Below, one piece after another: positions 25,515 through 34,819 of a stretch of 64,000 nt of DNA. The DNA is taken from positions 62,001 to 126,000 of the forward strand of contig JAFRAJ010000039.1 of NCBI GenBank assembly GCA_017405465.1, read 5' to 3'. The notes under the pieces were generated by a model. It worked only from the letters and a program-made list of their open reading frames with translations, was not told the origin of the DNA and did no database searches. Position numbers and translations under genes: made by a program. This DNA comes from Oscillospiraceae bacterium. GTDB taxonomy: Bacteria; Bacillota; Clostridia; Oscillospirales; Ruminococcaceae. Position 1 is the stretch's first letter; each line of letters starts with the position of its first letter.

Positions 25515-27749
25515 TTGTTGACCGGCGTATTGGTTGCGGTGGACAGCGCCGCTTTTCAATTTGACAAATTGTATTCCTACAATGTACCGGAGCAGTTTAC
25601 AGACACAGTAAAAGAAGGATCCAGAGTCCTCGTGCCGTTTGGCAATTCCAAGCGTATGGGAATAGTGCTCGGCAGTTGCGAACCTGATGATTCCTATAAG
25701 AGCCTGATAGATGTCGAAAGAGGAGAACCGGTCATCAATTCCGAAATGATCGATCTCATAAAGTATCTTAAAGAGACCACGTTCTGCACATATTATGATG
25801 CTGTGAGAGCAGTACTTCCCAAAAACATACGCCTCGTTCCTGACGGAGGATTTGAAAAGATCGTTCAGGAAAGCGAAGCTCATCTGGAAACAGTCTTTGA
25901 AACAGTTGATGGATTCGATGAGGCAGCTCTTACAAAAAGACAGAGAGAAGTATATGAGGCTCTCATTGCTCCGATGACTTATTCTGAACTGAACAGTATC
26001 ACATCTGTTTCCAGACAGACACTGTCGAAGATGGAAGAGTCAGGTGCTGTTCGTCGTTCTGCAAGACTGAAGGTAAGTGATGCAGGCTACGAACCGACGG
26101 TAAAGGAAGAAGCACTGGTACTCACCGATGCACAGCAGGAAGCATACATAAAGATAAAGGAGCTGACGTTCTCGGATTCTACCCCTGACACCACACTGTT
26201 TTACGGAGTAACTTCCAGCGGAAAAACAGCTGTGTACTTCAAGCTTATAGAGGACATGGTGGAGACTTCACGCGGAGTGATAATGCTCGTGCCAGAGATA
26301 GCGCTTGCAACACAGATGATAGGCAGGCTAAAAAAAAGATTTGGAAGCAGAGTCGGGATAATACACAGTGCCTTATCAGATACTGAGAGGACAATCCAGT
26401 GGAAAAGGATAAGTGAGGGAGAATACGATGTCGTTATCGGAACCAGATCGGCCGTATTTGCACCTCTCCCTGATATCGGACTTATAATCATTGATGAAGA
26501 GCAGGAAGAAACATATAACTCGGATCAGGCACCAAGGTTCAGGGCTGTATCTGTTGCCATGAAGAGAGCATACACTCATTCAGCAGGACTTGTCCTCGGT
26601 TCAGCTACACCGTCTGTGGAATCATATTACAAGGCGGTAGAAGGTGCATATAATCTTGTCCGACTTGAGGAAAGGTTCAACGACATGCCTCTTCCGGAAG
26701 TAACAGTATCAGATATGCGTGAGGAACTGATAGAAGGGAATACGGCATGTATCGGAAAAGAACTGTACGAGAAGATAGAGGAGAGGCTGAGATCAGGACA
26801 GCAGTGTATTCTTCTTATGAACAGGCGCGGATACAGGACCGTATCAATCTGCAGACAGTGCGGAAAAGTGATAATGTGCGACAGCTGTTCAATGCCGATG
26901 GTCTGGCATAAGGATGATGGGACACACAGGTGCCATTACTGCAGCAGAGTGATCAAAGAAGTCACTAAATGTCCGGACTGCGGAGGGGAACTGAGGCACA
27001 CCGGAATCGGAACACAAAGGGTAGAAGAAGAACTTCAACTGCTGTTTCCTGAAGCCAGAATATTGAGAATCGATGTGGACTCCATGTCCAGAAAGGGATC
27101 TCTGCAGAAGGCTCTTAAGGATTTCGAAGACGGAAAATACGATATCATGATCGGTACACAGATGATCGCTAAAGGACTTGATTTTCCGAATGTGACTCTT
27201 GCCGGAGTACTCAGCGTGGATTCTATGCTGCTTATGCCGAGCTACAGGGCATATGAGAAGACTTTTGACATGCTGACTCAGGTAGTGGGAAGAAGCGGAA
27301 GAGGCAGTTCGGCAGGAGAGGCCGTCATTCAGACTATCGATCCGCAGAACAGCATAATAAAACTTGCTGCTGGACAGGATTACAAAAGTTTCTATGACAG
27401 TGAGATAATACTTAGAAAAGCACATCTTTATCCTCCGTTCTGCTCGGTCTGTTCGGTTGTATTCGTTTCACAGAAAGAGAACGAAGCAAGGTCGGCTGCC
27501 CACAGATTTGAACGTAAACTGGCTGAGGTTTTTGCTCGAAACCCCAAAGTACCTGTTAGGATCATGAATCCAGCACCGCTCAGAGTGGTTCTTGTAAAAG
27601 GATCGTTCAGATGGAGAATTATGATCAAGAGCAGGGGAGACAGAGCTTTCAGGGATTGCCTTTCTGCATGTCTTACTGAGTACAAACAGGAAAATCCGTC
27701 TGACAGAACACGCATATATGTAGATATAAACAATGAATCTGACATCTGA
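25515..27749 (+). CDS. priA: primosomal protein N' (replication restart helicase PriA)
   Basis: A 744-residue superfamily 2 DNA helicase that restarts stalled forks. The N-terminal DNA-binding domain begins VLVAVDSAAFQFDKLYSY. Walker A is GVTSSGKT (about residue 230), and Walker B is DEEQE, the clostridial variant of DEEHE, followed by APRFRA. A zinc module of CRQCG, CDSC, CHYC and CPDCG lies between about 450 and 495, and the motif VVGRSGRG is present. TTG 25515 is taken as the start because GGGGAGGTGG lies six to seven bases upstream; a TTG one codon later is equally possible. Confidence 0.92.
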   Translation: MLTGVLVAVDSAAFQFDKLYSYNVPEQFTDTVKEGSRVLVPFGNSKRMGIVLGSCEPDDSYKSLIDVERGEPVINSEMIDLIKYLKETTFCTYYDAVRAVLPKNIRLVPDGGFEKIVQESEAHLETVFETVDGFDEAALTKRQREVYEALIAPMTYSELNSITSVSRQTLSKMEESGAVRRSARLKVSDAGYEPTVKEEALVLTDAQQEAYIKIKELTFSDSTPDTTLFYGVTSSGKTAVYFKLIEDMVETSRGVIMLVPEIALATQMIGRLKKRFGSRVGIIHSALSDTERTIQWKRISEGEYDVVIGTRSAVFAPLPDIGLIIIDEEQEETYNSDQAPRFRAVSVAMKRAYTHSAGLVLGSATPSVESYYKAVEGAYNLVRLEERFNDMPLPEVTVSDMREELIEGNTACIGKELYEKIEERLRSGQQCILLMNRRGYRTVSICRQCGKVIMCDSCSMPMVWHKDDGTHRCHYCSRVIKEVTKCPDCGGELRHTGIGTQRVEEELQLLFPEARILRIDVDSMSRKGSLQKALKDFEDGKYDIMIGTQMIAKGLDFPNVTLAGVLSVDSMLLMPSYRAYEKTFDMLTQVVGRSGRGSSAGEAVIQTIDPQNSIIKLAAGQDYKSFYDSEIILRKAHLYPPFCSVCSVVFVSQKENEARSAAHRFERKLAEVFARNPKVPVRIMNPAPLRVVLVKGSFRWRIMIKSRGDRAFRDCLSACLTEYKQENPSDRTRIYVDINNESDI

Positions 27750-27768
27750 ACAGGAGAGTTAATAGAGA

Positions 27769-28293
27769 ATGGCATTAAGGAACATTATCACTCTTGGAGA
27801 CAAGACCTTAAGAAAAACAAGCAGACCTGTAACTGAATTCAACGACAGGCTGCATACTCTTATCGATGACATGAAGGAGACTCTTGTCGATGCTAACGGA
27901 CTGGGGCTCGCAGCACCGCAGGTAGGCGTGCTCCGCAGGGTCGTCATCGTAGTAAATAATGACGGCGAGATGCTGGAACTGGTGAATCCGGTGATCACGG
28001 CTCAGTCCCAGGAAAAGGTAGGGGCTTATGAAGGATGCCTGTCAGTACCGGATAAAAGAGGATGGGTGGAGAGATCCAGAAAAGTCGTAGTGACTGCCCA
28101 GGACCGTTTTGGTGAGAAGTTCTCTCTGAATCTTGAAGATATGGCGGCAAGAGCTGCATGTCATGAGGTCGATCATCTCAACGGAACTATATTTGTGGAC
28201 TTGGCAGACCAGCTATTCACGGAAGAGGAGCTGGACGAGATGCTCAGCAGTACAGAAGAAGATGAGAGTGCGGTCAATACGGAGGGAAAATGA
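27769..28293 (+). CDS. def: peptide deformylase
   Basis: A 174-residue metalloenzyme that removes formyl from nascent N-terminal Met. All three motifs are present: GLGLAAPQVG (about residues 44-53), EGCLSVP (about 87-93, Cys metal ligand) and HEVDHLNG (about 130-137, two His ligands and catalytic Glu). The acidic C-terminal tail is slightly longer than usual. GGAGAG precedes the ATG, 19 bases after priA. It overlaps fmt by 4 bases (ATGA), coupling deformylase with formyltransferase. Confidence 0.95.
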   Translation: MALRNIITLGDKTLRKTSRPVTEFNDRLHTLIDDMKETLVDANGLGLAAPQVGVLRRVVIVVNNDGEMLELVNPVITAQSQEKVGAYEGCLSVPDKRGWVERSRKVVVTAQDRFGEKFSLNLEDMAARAACHEVDHLNGTIFVDLADQLFTEEELDEMLSSTEEDESAVNTEGK

Positions 28294-29204
28294 GAGTAGT
28301 ATTCATGGGAACTCCGGAGCTCGCTTCTGATATCCTGAGATCTCTTGATGAAAGATTTGAGGTCGTCGCTGCGTTCTGCCAGCCTGACAAACCTGTCGGA
28401 AGAAAACAGATACTTACTCCGCCTCCAGTAAAAGAGACCGCGGAGGAACTGGGCATTCCGGTGTACCAGCCCAAAGGGTTTAAAAACGGAAAAGCAGCTC
28501 AGCTGCTGAGAGAGATGGCGCCGGATATCATAGCTGTATGCGCATACGGACGTATCCTGCCTCAGGAAGTACTTGATATACCTGTTTACGGATGCGTGAA
28601 TCTTCACGGATCACTGTTGCCTGAGTACCGTGGATCTGCGCCGGTTCAGAGAGCGATAATGGACGGCGCTGAAGTCACAGGTCTCACAGCGATAATGATG
28701 AGCGCTGAGATGGACAGTGGTGACATATTGGACAAGCTCGAGATCCCGATAGGAGAGATGGATACCGAGCTGATGATGTCAAAGATGGGAGAGGTCGGAG
28801 GACCTTTTTTCTGTGATGTTATAGAAAAGCTCTGCAGCGGACTCATCGAACCTGCTCCGCAGGACTCCGGGAAAGCAACTTATGCGCCCCCTATTGAGAA
28901 ATCAGAAGGCGACTTTGACTTCAGCAGAAAAGCAAAAGACATCGTAAACCTTATAAGAGGACTGTCTATGTGGCCGATGGCCAGTTTCGAATACGAAGGG
29001 AAGAAGATAAAGGTTTGCACCGCATCATATGCAGAGACTGAAGGAGAAATCGGTGAGATCCTCTCTCTGAATCCATTGACAATAGCTGCTGCAGAAGGAA
29101 GTGTGGTCGTCGGCGATGTGATTCCTCAGGGAAGCAGAAGGATGTCGGGGACTGAATGGGCAAGAGGAAGACGCTTCAAGACCGGAGATAAGGTGTTCAG
29201 CTGA
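28290..29204 (+). CDS. fmt: methionyl-tRNA formyltransferase
   Basis: A 304-residue enzyme that formylates initiator Met-tRNA using 10-formyl-THF. The N-terminal domain starts VVFMGTPELA. The catalytic loop is NLHGSLLPEYRGSAPVQRAI (about residues 105-124; Asn and His), and the catalytic Asp is in MDSGDI (about 141-146). The C-terminal OB-fold tRNA-binding domain starts after about residue 205. The Gly in NLHGS, where Pro or Ala is usual, is minor. It shares one base with the rsmB start (TGATG). Confidence 0.94.
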   Translation: MRVVFMGTPELASDILRSLDERFEVVAAFCQPDKPVGRKQILTPPPVKETAEELGIPVYQPKGFKNGKAAQLLREMAPDIIAVCAYGRILPQEVLDIPVYGCVNLHGSLLPEYRGSAPVQRAIMDGAEVTGLTAIMMSAEMDSGDILDKLEIPIGEMDTELMMSKMGEVGGPFFCDVIEKLCSGLIEPAPQDSGKATYAPPIEKSEGDFDFSRKAKDIVNLIRGLSMWPMASFEYEGKKIKVCTASYAETEGEIGEILSLNPLTIAAAEGSVVVGDVIPQGSRRMSGTEWARGRRFKTGDKVFS

Positions 29205-30511
29205 TGCCTAACGCAAGAGAGACAGCAGTAGAAGTTCTGATGCGCTGTGAGCGCGGAGGGTATTCCAACCTTGTTCTTATGAACATACTGTCTGAAAACG
29301 GACTGGATGCCAGGGACAGGGCGTTCTGTACTGCACTTGTATACGGCACGCTCTCCAGGAAGATCACGATCGATGCCATACTGTCCAGATTTGTTTCAAG
29401 GGATATCTCTCGTCTGGATATGGAAGTGAGACAGATATTGAGAACTGGGGTCTATCAGATCTTCTGGATGGATTCTGTTCCATTGAGAGCTGCGATCAAT
29501 GAAAGTGTGGAACTGTGCCGCAGATTCAGGAAATCTTCTGCATCAGGGTTTGTAAATGCAGTATTGAGGAAAGTCTCTTCTGAAAATATAAGCTCTGCAT
29601 GGTCTGATATCGATGATGAGACAGAGAGAATGTCTGTTAAATACAGTATGTGCCAAGGACTCGTGGAACTTCTTGCAGAACAGTACGGAGATGAAGCGGA
29701 AAGCGTGATGTCTGCAATGTTCCGCAGAGAAGATACATATCTTAGAGTCAATTCCTTAAAGTGCGGAGACGAACAGGCTGCAGAAAAACTGAGATCGGAA
29801 GGGATCGAAGTTGATGAAACAGAGATACCGCACTGCCTGAGAGTGTTATCAGGCAACCCGGTCGGAACTACAGCAGCCGGAACAGGACTGGTTAGAATAC
29901 AGAGTTTTCCTGCACAGTACGCCGCTTACGCAGCTTCTGCCGTAGCGGGAAACAGGGTGCTCGATATGTGTGCGGCTCCGGGCGGAAAAACTGTATGTAT
30001 GGCACAGGACATGAAAGACCAGGGAGATATCATCTCTTTAGACATCAACGCAAAAAGACTGAAACTGATAGACAGGCTCGTGCAGGAACAGAATATAAGC
30101 ATCGTAAAGACTTGCAAGGGTGATGCTTCCGAATATGATGATCCGGAGAGTTACGACATCGTCCTGTGCGATGTGCCATGTTCTGGATACGGAGAGATTC
30201 ACTCAAAGCCCGAACTGAGATATAAAGATCCTTCCATCAGCGAAGATCTTCCTGACCTTCAGTACAGGATCCTTTGTAACGGGGCCAGACTGACCAGGCA
30301 GGGAGGAAGGGTCATATACAGCACCTGTACTATTCTGGATAGAGAAAACATTGGCATAATAAGAAGATTTCTAAAAGAGCATGACGGTTATTCATTAAGA
30401 AAGCCAGATATAGTCCCGGAAGGCGCGCTCATAATTGACGACGCAATCTCATTCACACCGGGTAGACATGGCTCGGAAGGCTTCTTTGTAGCGATGTTAA
30501 TAAAAATGTGA
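29204..30511 (+). CDS. rsmB: 16S rRNA m5C967 methyltransferase RsmB
   Basis: A 435-residue Sun/RsmB protein. Residues 1-130 form a NusB-like RNA-binding domain (RETAVEVLMRCERGGYSN, DRAFCTALVYGTL). The SAM site is VLDMCAAPGGKT (about 249-260), and the two catalytic Cys lie in DVPCSGYG (about 322-329) and YSTCT (about 369-373). It methylates C967 of 16S rRNA. It begins inside the fmt stop codon. The end of the gene runs into a 21-base repeat that leads to rlmN. Confidence 0.93.
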   Translation: MPNARETAVEVLMRCERGGYSNLVLMNILSENGLDARDRAFCTALVYGTLSRKITIDAILSRFVSRDISRLDMEVRQILRTGVYQIFWMDSVPLRAAINESVELCRRFRKSSASGFVNAVLRKVSSENISSAWSDIDDETERMSVKYSMCQGLVELLAEQYGDEAESVMSAMFRREDTYLRVNSLKCGDEQAAEKLRSEGIEVDETEIPHCLRVLSGNPVGTTAAGTGLVRIQSFPAQYAAYAASAVAGNRVLDMCAAPGGKTVCMAQDMKDQGDIISLDINAKRLKLIDRLVQEQNISIVKTCKGDASEYDDPESYDIVLCDVPCSGYGEIHSKPELRYKDPSISEDLPDLQYRILCNGARLTRQGGRVIYSTCTILDRENIGIIRRFLKEHDGYSLRKPDIVPEGALIIDDAISFTPGRHGSEGFFVAMLIKM

Positions 30512-30536
30512 TATATGTTATTCAAAATGTGATATA
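30503..30536 (+). repeat. short direct repeat at the rsmB/rlmN junction
   Basis: AAAATGTGATATA occurs twice (30503-30515 and 30524-30536), 21 bases apart. The first copy contains the rsmB TGA stop; the second ends just before the rlmN ATG. Confidence 0.8.
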
Positions 30537-30539
30537 AGT

Positions 30540-31568
30540 ATGTCTATGGATATTTGTAGCCTGTATAAGGAAGAGCTGAGGGAGATCTTCTCAAAAAGAG
30601 GGGAGCCCTCCTTTAGAGCTGACCAGCTTTTTGACTGGCTGCACAGCAAACGGGTCTTGGAGTACAGTGATATGACCAATATGCCGGCATCTATCAGAAA
30701 CTGGCTTGGAGATGAATATCCGATTCCCTCCGCGCAATGCATAAAGCGTCAGATATCATCAGACGGAACAGAAAAATACCTGTTTTCATTCGCTGACGGC
30801 AACTGTGTCGAGACGGTTGCTATGCAGTATGAGCATGGAATGTCAGTTTGTGTTTCGACTCAGGTAGGATGCCGGATGGGATGCAGGTTCTGCGCTTCCA
30901 CACAAAACGGACTGGTAAGATCACTGACTGCAGGAGAGATGCTCGCTGAAGTCTATGAAGCTTCAAGACTGACAGAAAAGACTGCGGACAGTGTAGTGCT
31001 GATGGGAATTGGCGAGCCTCTTGATAATTTCGATCAGGTGATCAGATTCTACGATCTGATCACAGACGAAAGGGGCTACGCGATGAAAAACCGTTCCGTA
31101 ACTCTTTCTACATGCGGACTTGTTCCGGAGATATACGAACTGGCCAAACTCAAGAAACAGCTCACTTTATCCATATCGCTTCATGCTGCTTTTTCTGAGA
31201 AAAGAAGCAGTATTATGCCGGTCAATCTGCGTTATCCGATGGATGATCTTATGGAAGCGTGCAGGTCATACGTAAAGACGACCGGCAGAAGAGTCTCATT
31301 TGAATATACAGTGATCCATGGATTCAACGACGGTGACGAAGACGCTGAAAAACTGGCGTCTTTAGTCAGGGGATTCCAGACACATGTGAATGTGATCCCT
31401 GTGAATGAAGCAGGCAGAGGTGATTTCTCAGCTACGAGAAAACAGGCTGAAATTTTCGCCGGAAAACTCACGTCATTAGGTGTTAACGCTACTGTCAGAC
31501 GTACCCTAGGAAACGATATATCTGCTGCATGCGGGCAGCTGAGGCGCGATACAGTCGAAACAAAATAA
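30540..31568 (+). CDS. rlmN: dual-specificity 23S rRNA/tRNA adenine C2-methyltransferase RlmN
   Basis: A 342-residue radical SAM enzyme making 2-methyladenosine at A2503 of 23S rRNA and A37 of some tRNAs. The cluster motif is CRMGCRFC (about residues 113-120), followed by STQNGLVRSLTAGEM. GIGEPLDNF is near 160-168, and the C-terminal catalytic Cys is in ISAACGQLR (about 328-336). Length is normal. No Shine-Dalgarno is evident before the ATG at 30540; the upstream bases belong to a direct repeat. Translation may rely on coupling from rsmB, 28 bases away. Confidence 0.94.
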   Translation: MSMDICSLYKEELREIFSKRGEPSFRADQLFDWLHSKRVLEYSDMTNMPASIRNWLGDEYPIPSAQCIKRQISSDGTEKYLFSFADGNCVETVAMQYEHGMSVCVSTQVGCRMGCRFCASTQNGLVRSLTAGEMLAEVYEASRLTEKTADSVVLMGIGEPLDNFDQVIRFYDLITDERGYAMKNRSVTLSTCGLVPEIYELAKLKKQLTLSISLHAAFSEKRSSIMPVNLRYPMDDLMEACRSYVKTTGRRVSFEYTVIHGFNDGDEDAEKLASLVRGFQTHVNVIPVNEAGRGDFSATRKQAEIFAGKLTSLGVNATVRRTLGNDISAACGQLRRDTVETK

Positions 31569-31586
31569 TGTTCAGGAGCTCTATCT

Positions 31587-32315
31587 ATGAACATAACCGG
31601 ATTTACGGACATAGGGCTTAAATATGAAGTCAATCAGGACTGCTATCGTGCTGGCCGTGTAAACGACAGCCTCTACTGGCTCGTTTTATGTGACGGTATG
31701 GGAGGGCTTGCATTCGGAGAGAGAGCAAGCCGAATCGTTGCAGAGACTGTCGGAAAGATCATGAGCACAGGTCTCTCTGGAATCAACAGTAGTGCCGAGC
31801 TCGGAGATTTTATAACTAGCGCTCTCAGGAAAGCAAATCAGGAGCTCCTCAAAGAACAGCGTAATTTCAGCGGAAATGTGATGATGGGGACCACTGCAGT
31901 AGTCTGCGTCGCCAGAAACAGGGATGCTGTGATCGGACACTGCGGTGACAGCAGAGCATATCTTCTTCAGAGGAAAGTTCTGACTCAGATAACGAAGGAT
32001 CATTCAGTGGTTCAGGAACTCCTCGATTCTGGAAAGATCACCGAAGAGCAGGCAATGAGCCACCCGAATAAAAACATCATCACGAATGCGCTGGGGGTTG
32101 AAAGAGGGCTGAAAGTCGATATAGATCAGGTGCATTTAAGAAAAGGAGACATGATTCTTCTTTGCACAGACGGGCTTTCCAACATCCTTTCTGCCGAAGA
32201 AATCAGCGATATACTGCAGAACAGTGAATTCTTTTCATCTGCTGAAGCCCTTGTTAAAAGAGCCTTGGATGAAGGAGCGTACGACAACGTGACAGCGATG
32301 GTGTTCAAATCATGA
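31587..32315 (+). CDS. stp: PP2C-type serine/threonine phosphatase (Stp/PrpC)
   Basis: A 242-residue metal-dependent phosphatase. PPM motifs are VNQDC (about residues 15-19), DGMGG (about 36-40), GTTAVV, GHCGDSRAYLL (about 114-124), and CTDGLS/YDNVTAMV near the end, giving the Asp residues for two Mn/Mg ions. It reverses PrkC phosphorylation of itself and its targets. It overlaps prkC by 4 bases, the usual Firmicutes pairing, and sits 18 bases after rlmN. It is soluble and cytoplasmic. Confidence 0.93.
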   Translation: MNITGFTDIGLKYEVNQDCYRAGRVNDSLYWLVLCDGMGGLAFGERASRIVAETVGKIMSTGLSGINSSAELGDFITSALRKANQELLKEQRNFSGNVMMGTTAVVCVARNRDAVIGHCGDSRAYLLQRKVLTQITKDHSVVQELLDSGKITEEQAMSHPNKNIITNALGVERGLKVDIDQVHLRKGDMILLCTDGLSNILSAEEISDILQNSEFFSSAEALVKRALDEGAYDNVTAMVFKS

Positions 32316-34816
32316 CTGACAAGACTGCCGACAAGTACATAGGGAAAAAGCTTGACGGACGCTATCAGGTTGAGGACCTGATCGGGGTCGGCGGTATGTC
32401 TTATGTATATAAAGCGACAGACCTCAAGACCGGAGATACAGTCGCTGTAAAGATACTTAAGGACGAATTCTCAAACGTAAGTGATCTTGTGCGAAGATTC
32501 CGGAATGAATCAAAGGCTGTCAGAATGCTTGACAATGACAACATCGTCAAGATACTGGATGTCAATTTCTCTGATGCTGTTCAGTATATCGTCATGGAAT
32601 ATCTGGAGGGCATTACTCTTAAAAGATATATAGAAAGACACGGCGCTCTGACCTGGAAACAGACTGTGTTTTTCTCCGAACAGCTGCTTCGCGCATTGCA
32701 GCATGCACATGACCGTGGTATCATCCATCGTGACATGAAGCCGCAGAATGTTATGATTACGCAGAACGGCAAACTCAAGGTCATGGACTTCGGTATAGCC
32801 AGATTCTCAAGAAGCAGTCTTCATACCATTACTGATAAAGCAATCGGTACGGTGCATTATATAAGCCCAGAACAGGCCAAAGGTGAGGAAACTGATTCAA
32901 GGGCTGATATATACAGTGTAGGTGTCATGATGTATGAGATGTGCACCGGAAAAACACCGTTCGATTCAGATAATGCAGTCTCAGTCGCTATAAAACAGAT
33001 CTCGGACAAAGCTCCTAAGATTGGCACTGTAAACCCTGACGTGCCGGAAGGCCTTCAGAGTATAATTGAAAAAGCGATGGAGAAAGATCCCAACGACAGA
33101 TATCAGTCTGCTGGGGCGATGCTTACAGAATTAGAGAATTTCCGGAGGAATCCGGGAAAAAGTTTTGAATATAAAACGCCTGTGGATGCAGATGCTACCT
33201 CTTATATAGATATGGTAGCCAAGAAGAGAGTAGCTGCACAGGTGCAAAACAAAGACAGGAATAATAACACTATGGCAAAAAAAGAAAGAGCTCCAAAAGT
33301 TAAAAAGGAAAAGCCACTGAGACCAAAGACGATCAATTTCCCGTTGGCACTGCTGATGGGACTGACATTTGTCTGCCTCATCGGCTCCCTTGTTCTTATG
33401 TATATGACACTTAAGAACGCGGGAAGCAGTCTGTTTACTACTCCTGAGGAGATCGAACTGCCGGAATTCGTCGGTAAACAGCTCAGGGACATCCAGGCTG
33501 ATCCACTCTACTCAAAGTTCAGGTTCACAGTTGAAGAAGAATTCAGCAATGATGTGCCTCTGGGAACGGTCTTCGATCAGACACCTAAAGCTCCGAAGAC
33601 AGTCAAGGAGAACGCCAGAGTCACACTTTACGTCAGCAAAGGTATAGAAGTGATTACTGTTCCGGCAATCGTAGGTGATACTTACGGAAATGCCGTAAGT
33701 ATTCTTCAGAACCTGGGACTGGTGGTTTACCGTGAACTTGATGCTAACGGAGATTTTGAACCGAACCAGATCACGAAGACTGATCCGGAAGTAGGGACTT
33801 CTGTAGAAGCCGGTTCGATCATCAGGATATATGTAAACTCTCCCGCTACTACGCTGACGACCACTGTTCCGAATGTTATCGGTCAGAACGCCACAGATGC
33901 TATCGCTGCTCTTATGGCGAATGGCCTGGTTAAGGGAGAGGTCACTATCGTAAAGGGCGAACAGGAAGGACATGAAGATATAAAGCCAGGTTGTGTCGTC
34001 AGCCAGAGCATAAAGGGCGGCACTAGAGTCGGTATGCGTACGACTGTCAATCTCGTTATCAGGGAGCAGCTTTACGAAAGAGAATGGAACTTCAGGCTTG
34101 ACGCACCTTTCACCGATCCGTCCGGCAATTTCGAGATGACAGCGGTGTTCTACAAAGAAGGCGAGACAGAACCCGCTTTCACAGTGGAAAATGTTGACTT
34201 CGAGACCGGTATCGCAATGAAGCTGAAAGGCAAGGAGAACGTCACTTATCTTATCAAGATCAATGGAATCGACTACCGTAAAGTCGAGCTCAATTTCCAG
34301 GAAGGCACGTCACAGGTCGTTGCAGACTTCTCCAAGACCAACAGATTCGTAATGGATGAAGCAGAGAAGTTCAGGATCACTGGAAAAGTCGCAGAGGGCG
34401 AAGGAAGCGTCACATCTGATAAGGAAGAAGTCTACAAAGGCAGATCTGCTGTTGTCACGATAATACCTGAAAGCGGATATTCCATCGCATCCGTAACTGA
34501 TAACGGAAAGGATGTCACTTCACAGGTGAGCGACGGCAAGTATACGATCAATAATGTTACCGAGAATCACACTGTCACTGCAAAATTCCAGCGCAGTTCT
34601 TACACTGTCACTGTAACTGTCAACCACGGATCCGGAAGTACATCTGCAACCACCAGTTACGGCGGAACGCTCACGTTCAATGTGACTCCTGATGAGGGGT
34701 TCGTCTTCGAGAGCACTTCTGCAGGAACTTATTCGAACGGTGTGCTCACTGTATCCGGAATAACCGGAGATATGAATATTACTGTAAACTTCAAAGAAGA
34801 TGGATCCGGAGACTGA
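32312..34816 (+). CDS. prkC: Ser/Thr kinase PrkC with PASTA repeats and C-terminal beta-repeat tail
   Basis: An 834-residue membrane kinase, longer than B. subtilis PrkC (about 650). The kinase domain is about 18-278: GVGGMS loop (25-30), Lys47, HRDMKPQN (139-146), DFG (159-161), SPEQAKG. A charged juxtamembrane region leads to one membrane segment (343-367). Outside are three PASTA-like modules (about 382-443, 446-509, 517-585) that bind peptidoglycan fragments. A spacer of about 100 residues then leads to two InlB/Flg_new-like beta repeats (about 686-760 and 763-829; GYSIASVTDNG, GFVFESTSAG). This tail is unusual for PrkC and may bind surface glycans or proteins (inference). It is coupled to stp. 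Confidence 0.92.
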   Translation: MTDKTADKYIGKKLDGRYQVEDLIGVGGMSYVYKATDLKTGDTVAVKILKDEFSNVSDLVRRFRNESKAVRMLDNDNIVKILDVNFSDAVQYIVMEYLEGITLKRYIERHGALTWKQTVFFSEQLLRALQHAHDRGIIHRDMKPQNVMITQNGKLKVMDFGIARFSRSSLHTITDKAIGTVHYISPEQAKGEETDSRADIYSVGVMMYEMCTGKTPFDSDNAVSVAIKQISDKAPKIGTVNPDVPEGLQSIIEKAMEKDPNDRYQSAGAMLTELENFRRNPGKSFEYKTPVDADATSYIDMVAKKRVAAQVQNKDRNNNTMAKKERAPKVKKEKPLRPKTINFPLALLMGLTFVCLIGSLVLMYMTLKNAGSSLFTTPEEIELPEFVGKQLRDIQADPLYSKFRFTVEEEFSNDVPLGTVFDQTPKAPKTVKENARVTLYVSKGIEVITVPAIVGDTYGNAVSILQNLGLVVYRELDANGDFEPNQITKTDPEVGTSVEAGSIIRIYVNSPATTLTTTVPNVIGQNATDAIAALMANGLVKGEVTIVKGEQEGHEDIKPGCVVSQSIKGGTRVGMRTTVNLVIREQLYEREWNFRLDAPFTDPSGNFEMTAVFYKEGETEPAFTVENVDFETGIAMKLKGKENVTYLIKINGIDYRKVELNFQEGTSQVVADFSKTNRFVMDEAEKFRITGKVAEGEGSVTSDKEEVYKGRSAVVTIIPESGYSIASVTDNGKDVTSQVSDGKYTINNVTENHTVTAKFQRSSYTVTVTVNHGSGSTSATTSYGGTLTFNVTPDEGFVFESTSAGTYSNGVLTVSGITGDMNITVNFKEDGSGD

Positions 34817-34819
34817 TAT

